A stretch of DNA of 64,000 nucleotides, taken from positions 124,001 through 188,000 of the forward strand of contig CAWGFO010000011.1 in NCBI GenBank assembly GCA_963821925.1, read 5' to 3'. Origin of the DNA: JAOUEA01 sp963821925. GTDB taxonomy: Bacteria; Actinomycetota; UBA4738; HRBIN12. Each line of letters begins with the position of its first letter. Positions within the stretch are counted from its first letter, which is position 1. Below are positions 33,167-40,575 of this stretch, piece by piece. Under the pieces are notes generated by a model that ran no database searches, was not told where the DNA came from, and saw only the letters and a program-made list of their open reading frames with translations. Both the position numbers and the translations under genes were made by a program.

Positions 33167-33184
33167 GCGACGTGTTCCGCGCCC

Positions 33185-33445
33185 CTAGAGCGGCGGTTCC
33201 CTCGGGGGGACGGGCGGCGGTCCGGGGGGAGACGGCCGGCGTGCCCGTTTCTCGGCGACATCCTTGGCACCCGGGCTCCATCGCACGAGCGACCGCTCCT
33301 CCAGGAACAGCATCACGGCCCAGAACAGCGCGAGCCCGGCCGCGAACAGGTTCACCCACCGGTACTCGGCCGGCGTCGGCTCGAGCATCACGAGGCAGAT
33401 CACGGCGAGCGCCGCGAAGAACAGTGGCCGGCGACCGATCCTCAT
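33185..33445 (-). CDS. Small two-helix membrane protein with proline-rich tail
   Basis: An 86-residue protein overlapping the pit stop by 4 nt (ATGA). Two hydrophobic segments, at about 8-22 and 29-48, are followed by a basic, proline-rich cytoplasmic tail (RRPSPPGPPPVPPREPPL). No known family is recognised. Because it is translationally coupled to pit it may be an accessory subunit of the transporter; that is inference. Confidence 0.55.
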   Translation of the reverse strand: MRIGRRPLFFAALAVICLVMLEPTPAEYRWVNLFAAGLALFWAVMLFLEERSLVRWSPGAKDVAEKRARRPSPPGPPPVPPREPPL

Positions 33446-34434
33446 CCCGCCGCCTTGAAGGGGAGATAGACGAGGTAGCTGATCGCGAACGCGCCGGGGA
33501 TCGTGAGCACCCATGCCCAGACCACCCGGCCGGCGACCCCCCACCGCACCGCCGAGAGGCGCTGCGTCGTGCCCACGCCGATGATGCCGCCCGTGATCGT
33601 ATGGGTCGTCGAGACGGGGATCCCTCCGAAGGTGCTCGCCATGATCGTGACCGCCGCCGCCGTCTCGGCCGCCATGCCTTGCGCGGGCTGGATCTTCGTG
33701 ATCTTCGAGCCCATCGTATGCACGATCCGCCACCCGCCGAAGAGCGTTCCGAGCCCGATCGCTGTGTGGGCGGAGAGCACGACCCAGAGCGGCACCTCGG
33801 CGTTGGCCGGCAGGATGCCGTTCGCGATCAGGAGCGCGAGGATGATGCCCATCGTCTTCTGGGCGTCGTTCGCGCCGTGCGCGAGGCTGAACGCGGCGGC
33901 CGAGAACAGCTGACCTACCCGGAACCCCCGGTTCAGCCGGTCGAGCCGCCGGTGCCGGTGGAACACCCAGTAGATCAGCACCATGAGCGTGAAGCCGAGG
34001 AGCAGGCCCACCACGGGCGACAGCACGATGAAGACCGCGATCTTCTGGAAGCCGCTCGCGATCAACGCCTCCCACCCCGCGCTCGCGACCGCCGCGCCGG
34101 CCATCGCGCCGATGATCGCGTGCGAGGAGCTCGTGGGAAGACCGAACCACCACGTGAGGATGTCCCAGGCGATCGCGCCGATGAGGCCGGCGAAGATCAC
34201 GGCGTTGGTGAAGACGGACGGTTCCACGACGTCCTTCGCGATCGTCGCCGCGACCGCGGTCCCGAAGATCAGGAACGACGCGAAGTTGAAGAACGCCGCC
34301 CAGGCCACCGCTTGCTGAGGCGAGAGCACGCGCGTCGAGACGACGGTCGCGATCGAGTTCGCCGCGTCGTGGAAGCCGTTGAAGAAGTCGAACGACAAGG
34401 CGATGACGATGATGATGGCGACCGTGATCGTCAT
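33442..34434 (-). CDS. pit: PiT-family inorganic phosphate transporter
   Basis: A 330-residue membrane protein with about ten helices that takes up phosphate, probably as a metal-phosphate complex with protons. Both family signatures are present: GFHDAANSIATVVSTRVLSP near the N-terminus and AHGANDAQKTMG in the second half. STTHTITGGIIGVG is a further conserved loop. The ATG at 34434 overlaps the stop of the upstream DUF47 gene (ATGA), and its own stop overlaps the next small gene. The operon DUF47-pit-86aa is preceded by a PHO box, so phosphate starvation probably controls it. Confidence 0.92.
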   Translation of the reverse strand: MTITVAIIIVIALSFDFFNGFHDAANSIATVVSTRVLSPQQAVAWAAFFNFASFLIFGTAVAATIAKDVVEPSVFTNAVIFAGLIGAIAWDILTWWFGLPTSSSHAIIGAMAGAAVASAGWEALIASGFQKIAVFIVLSPVVGLLLGFTLMVLIYWVFHRHRRLDRLNRGFRVGQLFSAAAFSLAHGANDAQKTMGIILALLIANGILPANAEVPLWVVLSAHTAIGLGTLFGGWRIVHTMGSKITKIQPAQGMAAETAAAVTIMASTFGGIPVSTTHTITGGIIGVGTTQRLSAVRWGVAGRVVWAWVLTIPGAFAISYLVYLPFKAAG

Positions 34435-35048
34435 GCGAACTTGAGCACCACCGATTCGAGGGTGTTCGCGATGTCCTCGCACGTGTCGATCGCGGCCTCG
34501 GCCTCGGAGAGCAGGTCCTTCCACATCAGGACCTCCATCGGGCCGAAGTCGCCCGCGTACAGCTCGGCCACGGCGTGCCGGAAGAGCCAGTCGCCCTCGC
34601 GCTCCGCGCGGCGGACCTCGGCACAGGCCTCGACCACGCCCTGCATCCCCCGGAGGTCGCGCACGGCGAGGGCCACGCCGGTGGCGGCGCGCCGGAGCGT
34701 GTCGAGCTGCTGCACGAACTGCGGCAGGGGCTCGGTGATCCGCAGCAGGACCAGGAGGTCGGCGAGCGCCTCGGAGGAATCCAGCACATCGTCGAGGGTC
34801 GAGGCGAGGGTGTGGATGTCTTTGCGGTCGAACGGGGTCACGAACGTCGTGTTCAGCAGGCCGATGATCTGGTGGGTCAGGTCGTCGCCCGTGTGCTCGA
34901 GATCACGGATCCGCGCCGCGTACCGCTCGCTGTTGCCGAGATCGGAGACGAGCGCCGTGAGGTCGACCACGCCCAGGACCACACCGTCGGCCAGCCGATC
35001 GAACAGGTCGAAGAAGGCGAGCTCCCTCGGGATGACCTGGAACGGCAC
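34431..35048 (-). CDS. DUF47 (PhoU-like) protein, copy 2
   Basis: A 205-residue helical PhoU-like protein, first gene of the DUF47-pit-86aa operon. Motifs HTGDDLTHQIIGLLNTTFVTP-type (here split around residue 52) and DRKDIHTLASTLDDVLD match copy 1. The start is GTG at 35048 with a strong AGGAGGTG ribosome site 7 nt upstream. DUF47 proteins are thought to modulate the adjacent PiT transporter. A PHO box lies 70-90 bp upstream, with a TAGCTT box between them. Confidence 0.87.
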   Translation of the reverse strand: MPFQVIPRELAFFDLFDRLADGVVLGVVDLTALVSDLGNSERYAARIRDLEHTGDDLTHQIIGLLNTTFVTPFDRKDIHTLASTLDDVLDSSEALADLLVLLRITEPLPQFVQQLDTLRRAATGVALAVRDLRGMQGVVEACAEVRRAEREGDWLFRHAVAELYAGDFGPMEVLMWKDLLSEAEAAIDTCEDIANTLESVVLKFA

Positions 35049-35087
35049 GACGCGACACCTCCTCCGACCGGCCGGTCGGCCGTGCGC

Positions 35088-35093
35088 AAGCTA
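35088..35093 (-). promoter_or_regulatory. -10 box of the DUF47-pit operon
   Basis: TAGCTT on the minus strand, 27 bp downstream of the nearest full PHO repeat and about 40 nt before the GTG at 35048, leaving room for the AGGAGGTG ribosome site. Confidence 0.4.
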
Positions 35094-35108
35094 CAGGCTG
35101 GGGCACGG

Positions 35109-35137
35109 GGTGTCCACCCGATGAACGGCAGGTGAAC
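35109..35137 (-). promoter_or_regulatory. PHO box of the DUF47-pit operon
   Basis: On the plus strand GGTGTCC (35109), GATGAAC (35120) and GGTGAAC (35131) recur every 11 bp, which on the coding strand reads GTTCACC-N4-GTTCATC plus a degenerate third unit. This matches the direct-repeat PHO box bound by the PhoP response regulator in Streptomyces. Confidence 0.65.
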
Positions 35138-35154
35138 GGGGGGCCGGAGGCCTC

Positions 35155-35871
35155 TCAGTCGACGAACTTGTACCCGAGCCCGCGGACCGTCACGAGGTGC
35201 TCGGGCTGGTGAGGGTCGCGTTCGATCTTGCGGCGGACGCGCTTGACGTGGACGTCCAGCGTCTTCGTGTCGCCGACGTAGTCCGCGCCCCAGATCTCGT
35301 CGATCAGGAAGTCCCGCGTGAGCAGCCGTCCTTTGCGCCGGAGGAGCGTCTCGAGGAGCTCGAACTCCTTCGGAGGGAAGGCCACGGACTCGCCGCGCAC
35401 GAGCACCTCGTGCCGGGCGACGTCCAGGACGACAGGTCCGCCGGCCACGGTGTCGTCGGTGGCGTCGGGCACGCGCATCTTCGCCCGCCGCAGGTGCGCA
35501 CGGACCCTCGAGACGAGCTCGCGCACCGAGAAGGGCTTCGTGACGTAGTCGTCGGCGCCGAGCTCGAGCCCGGCGACCTTGTCGGCCTCGGAGTCCTTCG
35601 CGGTCACCATGATGATCGGAACGTCGGACTCATCGCGGATCGTCCGGCACACGTCGAGTCCCGAGAGCTCCGGCAGCATCAGGTCCAAGATCACGAGCGC
35701 CGGGCGCTCCTCGCGGAACCGTGCCACCGCGGCGCGGCCGTCCGTCGCCACCGTCACCTCGTACCCCTCGCGCTCGAGGTTGTAGCGGACAGAGTCGGCC
35801 AGCGAGGCCTCGTCCTCCACGATGAGGATGCGCGTCGCCGGCTCGCCCACGGACTCAGCCGACGCCGTCAT
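35155..35871 (-). CDS. OmpR-family phosphate response regulator (PhoP/RegX3/PhoB-like)
   Basis: A 238-residue DNA-binding regulator. The receiver domain (about 13-130) has the acidic pair E19-D20, phospho-acceptor D63 (LVILDLMLPE) and K112 (VTKPFS). The winged-helix domain (about 145-238) ends VKRVRRKIERDPHQPEHLVT and GLGYKFVD. It is the last gene of pstSCAB-phoU, overlapping phoU by 17 bp, and its likely kinase partner is the divergent PhoR-like gene at 40576. I infer that it binds the PHO boxes at 35109-35137 and 40470-40509, which would give positive feedback. The start may be a few codons downstream. Confidence 0.88.
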   Translation of the reverse strand: MTASAESVGEPATRILIVEDEASLADSVRYNLEREGYEVTVATDGRAAVARFREERPALVILDLMLPELSGLDVCRTIRDESDVPIIMVTAKDSEADKVAGLELGADDYVTKPFSVRELVSRVRAHLRRAKMRVPDATDDTVAGGPVVLDVARHEVLVRGESVAFPPKEFELLETLLRRKGRLLTRDFLIDEIWGADYVGDTKTLDVHVKRVRRKIERDPHQPEHLVTVRGLGYKFVD

Positions 35872-36532
35872 GCGATGCGTCCGTGAACTCGCGGAACTCC
35901 CCCGTCAGGAGGAACCCGACCTGCTCGGCGATGTCGACCGCGTTGTCGCCCACCCGCTCGAGGGCTCTCGCGGCCATGTTCATGTGCAGGCCCCAGTCGA
36001 GCGCGCCCGGGTCGTCCGCGAGCTTCAGCGCCTCGAGGTGCGTCGCCCGGTTCAGGCGGTCCACCGGGTCGTCCATCGCGGGGAGCCGCAGGCACAGCTC
36101 GAGGTCCCGCTTGGCGAACGCCTCCATCGCGGTCCGGATCATCCCGACGACCAGCGTCCCCATCTCGTCGAGCTGCTGGCGCATCGCGGCGCTGCCGGGC
36201 AGATCCTTGGTCGCCAGGAACATCTTCGCGACGTTCACGGCCTGGTCGCCGATCCGCTCGAGGTGGAGGCAGCTGTGCAGGATCGCGGAGACGAGGCGGA
36301 GGTCGGCCGCCACCGGCGACTGCAGCGCCAGGACCTCGAGCACCTCCTGGTCGATCCGGAGGTACAGCTCGTCGATCTCGTCGTCGGCCTCGATCACGTC
36401 GAGGGCGAGCCGCTCGTCGCTGCCGATCAGCGCCTCCACCGCCCGCTGCACCGACGACGACGCGAGCTCGCCCTGGGTCAAGAGGTCGAGCTCGATCCGC
36501 TCGAGCGCCTCGTGGAAGGACTCTCGGGTCAT
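35855..36532 (-). CDS. phoU: Phosphate-specific transport system accessory protein PhoU
   Basis: A 225-residue protein with two repeats of a three-helix bundle. Conserved acidic metal-binding motifs are ADDEIDELYLRID (about 49-61), LERIGDQAVNVAK (first repeat) and LERVGDNAVDIAE (second repeat). PhoU links PstB activity to the kinase and represses the Pho response when phosphate is plentiful. The ATG overlaps the pstB stop by 4 nt, and the gene overlaps the response regulator by 17 bp, an order consistent with a single transcript. Confidence 0.93.
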   Translation of the reverse strand: MTRESFHEALERIELDLLTQGELASSSVQRAVEALIGSDERLALDVIEADDEIDELYLRIDQEVLEVLALQSPVAADLRLVSAILHSCLHLERIGDQAVNVAKMFLATKDLPGSAAMRQQLDEMGTLVVGMIRTAMEAFAKRDLELCLRLPAMDDPVDRLNRATHLEALKLADDPGALDWGLHMNMAARALERVGDNAVDIAEQVGFLLTGEFREFTDASHDGVG

Positions 36533-37413
36533 CCGAACCTCCCCGTCACGTACGCCTCGGTGCGCTCGTCGCCGGGGTTCGTGAAGATCGTCTCGGTGCG
36601 GTCGAACTCGACGACGCGGCCCGTCCGCTGACCTTCGTCCGACACCTCGACCGTGAAGAACGCCGTGCGGTCGCTGACGCGCGCGGCCTGCTGCATGTTG
36701 TGGGTCACGATCACGATCGTGTAGTCGGACACGAGCTCCTGCATCAGGTCCTCGATCCGCGCGGTCGCGATCGGGTCGAGCGCGGAACACGGCTCGTCCA
36801 TCAGGATCACGTCGGGCCGCGTCGCGATCGCGCGCGCGATGCACAGGCGCTGCTGCTGGCCGCCCGAGAGCGCGAGCCCGGACTCCTTGAGCTTGTCCTT
36901 GACCTCGTCCCAGAGGGCCGCCTTGCGCAAGGACTCCTCCACCAGGTCGTCCATGCTCCCCTTGTATCCGGCGATCTTCGGGCCGAAGGCGATGTTGTCG
37001 TAGATCGACTTCGGGAACGGGTTCGGCTTCTGGAAGACCATGCCGATCCGGCGACGTACCTCCACCGGATCCACCTGCGGGTCGTAGAGGTCGACGCCGT
37101 GATACGTCAGCGTTCCCTCGACGCGGGCGCTCTCGATCAGGTCGTTCATCCGGTTCAGGCACCGAAGGAACGTCGTCTTGCCGCACCCGGAGGGGCCGAT
37201 CAACGCCGTGATCTCGTGCTCGAGGATCGGCAGGGTCACGTCGCGAACCGCGCGGAAGTCGCCGTAGTACACGGACAGGTCGCGCACGTCGAATACGACC
37301 TCGCGCACGGCCTCCTGCTCGGCGGACTCCCTCGCGGCCTTGACGGTCAGGTGGGCCCCTTCCTCGGGCTCGGGTGCTGCCGGGGTCACCGGCCTGATGT
37401 CGGTCGTCTCCAT
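36529..37413 (-). CDS. pstB: Phosphate ABC transporter ATP-binding protein
   Basis: A 294-residue ATPase. Walker A is GPSGCGKT (73-80), followed by the PstB-specific TFLRCLNRMNDLI; the signature is LSGGQQQRLCIARAIA and Walker B is VILMDEPCSALDP. The Q-loop motif is GMVFQKPNPFPKSIYDNI, typical of PstB. The first 40 residues form an acidic extension rich in Glu, Pro and Ala. I chose ATG 37413 because GGAGGTGG lies about 8 nt upstream; an ATG at 37434 would overlap pstA by 17 bp. It works with PstA, PstC and PstS. Confidence 0.94.
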   Translation of the reverse strand: METTDIRPVTPAAPEPEEGAHLTVKAARESAEQEAVREVVFDVRDLSVYYGDFRAVRDVTLPILEHEITALIGPSGCGKTTFLRCLNRMNDLIESARVEGTLTYHGVDLYDPQVDPVEVRRRIGMVFQKPNPFPKSIYDNIAFGPKIAGYKGSMDDLVEESLRKAALWDEVKDKLKESGLALSGGQQQRLCIARAIATRPDVILMDEPCSALDPIATARIEDLMQELVSDYTIVIVTHNMQQAARVSDRTAFFTVEVSDEGQRTGRVVEFDRTETIFTNPGDERTEAYVTGRFG

Positions 37414-37417
37414 CTCC

Positions 37418-38368
37418 TCACCACCTCCGGTCATAGCGGTTCCTCAGGACGATCGCGAGGGCGTTCACGACGAGGATGGCGACGAGCAACACGACGATAG
37501 CCGCGGCCGTGGCGGCGTGCCATCCTTCGCCAGAGAGCTTGGCCCACGCGTAGATCTGTGTCGGCAACGACGTGTACTGACCCTGCAGGATCTCGAGCGG
37601 CGTCCGTCCCGTCGGGGTCGAGAGGTATCCCGTCACCGCCCCCACGAGCAGGAGCGGCGCGGTCTCGCCGAAGGCGCGGGCGAGCGACAGGATCGCGCCG
37701 GTCAGGACGCCGGGCGCCGCGTACGGGAGCACGTGGCTCCGCACGACCTCCCACCGGGTGGCCCCCACCCCGTAGGCGGCCTCACGGATCCCGTTCGGCA
37801 CCGCCCGTAGCGCCTCCATCGTGATCAGGATGACGATCGGCATCACGAGCACCGCGAGCGTGAGCCCTCCCGCGAGGTAACTGCGCCCGTACACGTCGGG
37901 GCCGGTGACGCTCCGCAGCGCTTGCACGAACACGACGAGGCCGAGGATGCCGTACACGACCGACGGCACGCCCGCGAGGTTCCGGATGTTCGTGATCAGC
38001 AGCCGGTTCAACCGCGTGTCGCGCGCGTACTCCTGCAGGTAGACGGCCGCCGCGATCCCGAGCGGCAGCGCGACCACCGCGACGAACCCGATCAGGATGA
38101 ACGAGCCCACGAGACCCTGCCAGACGCCGGTCCGCGTATCGATCCGCGAGGTGTCGCTCCTCAGGAAGTCGGCGCCTCGGGTGGAGAGCACGGGCCAGGC
38201 GTCCTGCAGCGTCGTCAGGAGCAGCACCAGCAGGATCACGAGCGACAGCAGGAGCGCCGAGAGCATGAGGGCGCCGAACACGGCCCCGCCGACGTCCCGC
38301 TTCCTCCCGCGGAGCGCGGCTTCGACGCTCGCGCGCGTCGCCGTCGTCGAGGACGCGAGGGTGGACAT
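37418..38368 (-). CDS. pstA: Phosphate ABC transporter permease PstA
   Basis: A 316-residue inner-membrane permease with six helices. The ABC coupling motif is MEALRAVPNGIREAAYGVGA, and the helix region LAGVPSVVYGILGLVVFVQ is typical of PstA. The ATG shares one base with the pstC stop (TGATG). It pairs with PstC to form the translocation channel. The N-terminal 25 residues are a soluble tail. Confidence 0.93.
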   Translation of the reverse strand: MSTLASSTTATRASVEAALRGRKRDVGGAVFGALMLSALLLSLVILLVLLLTTLQDAWPVLSTRGADFLRSDTSRIDTRTGVWQGLVGSFILIGFVAVVALPLGIAAAVYLQEYARDTRLNRLLITNIRNLAGVPSVVYGILGLVVFVQALRSVTGPDVYGRSYLAGGLTLAVLVMPIVILITMEALRAVPNGIREAAYGVGATRWEVVRSHVLPYAAPGVLTGAILSLARAFGETAPLLLVGAVTGYLSTPTGRTPLEILQGQYTSLPTQIYAWAKLSGEGWHAATAAAIVVLLVAILVVNALAIVLRNRYDRRW

Positions 38369-39312
38369 CAGGCGTGCCTCCGCATCCGGCGGACGAAGCG
38401 CTCGCTCATCATGTTCAGGCCGAAGGTGATCGTGAAGAGGAGGAGGCCGACGAAGTACAGGGCCGTGAAGGGGTTCACGCCGCCCGTCTCGGCGGTCTTG
38501 ACGCTGTCGGAGCCGATCGCGAGCGAGGCGATCGCGCCCGTCATCGTCTGACCCGGCTCGAGCGGGTTGTACCGGCGCGGCGCCTGGCCGGTGGCGCCCG
38601 CCGCGAGCGCCACGACCATCGTCTCCCCCACCGCGCGGGAGAACCCGAGGATCAGGCCGGCCACGATCCCGGAGATCGCCGCCGGGAAGACGACCCGGAT
38701 CGTGACGGTCCGTCGTTTCGCCCCGATCCCGTATGCGGCTTCGCGCAGGGCGGACGGCACCGCGTGCATCGCGTCCTCGGCCACCGACGCCACGAGCGGG
38801 ATCGTGAGGATGCCCACACCGATGCCGGCGGCCATGATCGTGAAGGTGCTGGACGCTCCCATCAGGTTCTGGACGATCTGCGGGTTGATCACCTGGAGCG
38901 CGAAGTAGCCGAGCACGACGCTCGGGATGCTCGCGAGCGTCTCGATGATCGGCTTGAGCCGGCGCCGGACGCGCGGGCTGGCGTACTCGGAGAGGTACAT
39001 CGCGGCGCCGAGCCCGAGCGGGGCCGCGATCACCATCGCGATGACCGAGACCAGGAGCGTCCCGATCACGAGCGTCGGGATGTCGAATTCGCCCCGGCGT
39101 GGCGACCACGTCCCGCTCCAGAGCGATGAGAATTCGACCTTCCTGAGGAACAGGAAGGCCTCGCCCGCGAGCGCCACGACGATCGCCAGGCTGATCGCGA
39201 GGGACAGCCCCGCGGCCCCGATCAGGGCAGCGCGGATCACCGTCTCCTTGCGCCGCCTGCGGGAGTCACCGCGCAGCGAGCCGAGCGTCACCTCGGACCG
39301 AGTCGTCACCAT
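38368..39312 (-). CDS. pstC: Phosphate ABC transporter permease PstC
   Basis: A 314-residue permease with six membrane helices and a basic N-terminal tail (RRRRKE). PstC features are LASIPSVVLGYFALQVI and the coupling loop AMHAVPSALREAAYGIGAKR. It begins 68 bp after pstS. That gap holds a perfect 17-bp hairpin, so expression relative to PstS is probably reduced. The weak GCAGGG ribosome site lies about 9 nt upstream of the ATG. Confidence 0.93.
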   Translation of the reverse strand: MVTTRSEVTLGSLRGDSRRRRKETVIRAALIGAAGLSLAISLAIVVALAGEAFLFLRKVEFSSLWSGTWSPRRGEFDIPTLVIGTLLVSVIAMVIAAPLGLGAAMYLSEYASPRVRRRLKPIIETLASIPSVVLGYFALQVINPQIVQNLMGASSTFTIMAAGIGVGILTIPLVASVAEDAMHAVPSALREAAYGIGAKRRTVTIRVVFPAAISGIVAGLILGFSRAVGETMVVALAAGATGQAPRRYNPLEPGQTMTGAIASLAIGSDSVKTAETGGVNPFTALYFVGLLLFTITFGLNMMSERFVRRMRRHA

Positions 39313-39330
39313 GTTCGCGCCCTGCTTCCC

Positions 39331-39372
39331 GAGAGATCGGGAGCCGGACGCCGGCCCGGCTCCCGATCTCTC
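39331..39372 (-). terminator. 17-bp hairpin between pstS and pstC
   Basis: Arms GAGAGATCGGGAGCCGG (39331-39347) and its exact complement (39356-39372) with an 8-nt loop. It begins 8 bp after the pstS stop and has no T-run. It could act as a partial terminator or as a 3' stabiliser that leaves more pstS message than pstCAB message. Confidence 0.6.
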
Positions 39373-39379
39373 CGCGTGC

Positions 39380-40423
39380 CTAGGATCCCGATGCCGCCGT
39401 CCAAGCGGTCCGCGTCGCCTCGATCCGGTCGGCCGGGAGCTCCACGTAGCCGGTCTCGTCCACCGCCGTCTTCAGGCCGTCGTCGGTCACGTAGTAGTCC
39501 ACGAACGCCTTCAGCGCGTCACTCTCGGCGACCTTCGCGTTGTTCACGTAGATGTAGAGGGAACGGCTCAGGGGGTAGGAACCGTCCGCGATCGTGCCCG
39601 CCGATGGCGCCACGCAGCCGCTGCCTCCGTCGACCTGGATCTCCTTCACCTGGTCGGCGGCGTCCTGGGCGTACGCGAAGCCGACGAACCCGAGGGCGCT
39701 GTCGGTGCCCTCCATCGCCGTGATGATCACGTTGTCGTCGGGCGAGGCCTGATAGTCGCTGCGGAGCGAGGCCGCCTGGTCCTCGGGCACGCCCTGCGAC
39801 AGGGCCGTGTCCTCGATCCCGGCGAGCTCGATGAAGGCGTCGTACGTTCCGGACTCCTCGCCGGGCGCCGTGATCTCGAGCGGGGCGTCCGGGAATCCGC
39901 CGTTGCCGCCGACCTTCGTGGCGAGGCTGTCCGCCCCCGACCAGGTGTCGATGCCGGCCGACTCCGGGCCGAACAACGCGTAGAGGTCGCCGAGGTTGAG
40001 GCACTCGACCGCCGAGTTCGCGGGGTTCGTCATGACGGTGATCCCGTCCTGCGCGATCTCGAGCTCCGTGTAGTCGATCCCGGCCTGCTTGCAGGCCTTC
40101 GCCTCGTCGGGGTCGATCGGACGGGACGCGTCGCTGATGTCGGTCTCACCCTTGCAGAAGAGCTCGAAGCCGTCGCCCGTGCCCGGGCCGTCCACGCTGA
40201 TCGCGACGTTGGGGCTGACCTCGTTGAAGAGCTCGGCGACGAGCGACGAGACCGGTTCCACGGTCGACGAGCCCGAGATCACGATCGTGCCCGTGAGGTC
40301 GGCGGACCCGCTGGCCCCGCCGGCCGTCGAGCTTCCGTCGTTGCCGCTGCTGCATGCCGCGACCGCGAGCGCCGCCGCGATCGTGAGGGCGACCGTCGTG
40401 GTCGTCCTACGGAACCTGTGCAT
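39380..40423 (-). CDS. pstS: Phosphate-binding lipoprotein PstS
   Basis: A 347-residue extracytoplasmic binding protein with a lipoprotein signal (LAVAAC, lipidated C24) and a Ser/Gly-rich linker. Phosphate-contact motifs are VISGSSTVEPVSSL, DGPGTGDGFELFCKGETDI and EESGTYDAF. It follows the SGSSTVEP subgroup of PstS. The start ATG has GGAGGAGG 7 nt upstream. It leads the operon pstSCAB-phoU-regulator. A TACGGT box (40455-40460) and PHO repeats with an 11-bp period lie upstream, so it is expected to be strongly induced on phosphate starvation. Confidence 0.93.
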   Translation of the reverse strand: MHRFRRTTTTVALTIAAALAVAACSSGNDGSSTAGGASGSADLTGTIVISGSSTVEPVSSLVAELFNEVSPNVAISVDGPGTGDGFELFCKGETDISDASRPIDPDEAKACKQAGIDYTELEIAQDGITVMTNPANSAVECLNLGDLYALFGPESAGIDTWSGADSLATKVGGNGGFPDAPLEITAPGEESGTYDAFIELAGIEDTALSQGVPEDQAASLRSDYQASPDDNVIITAMEGTDSALGFVGFAYAQDAADQVKEIQVDGGSGCVAPSAGTIADGSYPLSRSLYIYVNNAKVAESDALKAFVDYYVTDDGLKTAVDETGYVELPADRIEATRTAWTAASGS

Positions 40424-40454
40424 CCGGGATCCTCCTCCGTTGGGTGTCGATACG

Positions 40455-40460
40455 ACCGTA
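40455..40460 (-). promoter_or_regulatory. -10 box of the pst operon
   Basis: TACGGT on the minus strand, 9 bp downstream of the nearest PHO repeat and about 30 nt before the ATG. The PHO repeats take the place of a -35 element. Confidence 0.4.
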
Positions 40461-40469
40461 GGGAGGGGA

Positions 40470-40509
40470 GGTGACCGGTCCGTAGCCCGCAGGTGAACGC
40501 CGGATGAAC
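40470..40509 (-). promoter_or_regulatory. PHO box of the pst operon
   Basis: Plus-strand units GGTGACC (40470), GGTGAAC (40492) and GATGAAC (40503) lie at multiples of 11 bp; the unit expected at 40481 is degenerate. On the coding strand the core reads GTTCATC-N4-GTTCACC, the Streptomyces-type PHO box. It could also influence the divergent phoR-like gene. Confidence 0.7.
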
Positions 40510-40563
40510 GTCCCGGGGGCGGAACCCGGGGCAGCGCGCGGTCCGCGACGGGAGCCGCCCTTC

Positions 40564-40569
40564 TAGACT
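40564..40569 (+). promoter_or_regulatory. -10 box of the phoR-like gene
   Basis: TAGACT with a 6-nt spacer to the ATG at 40576, consistent with a leaderless mRNA. The PHO box ends 54 bp upstream. Confidence 0.45.
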
Positions 40570-40575
40570 TCGGCG

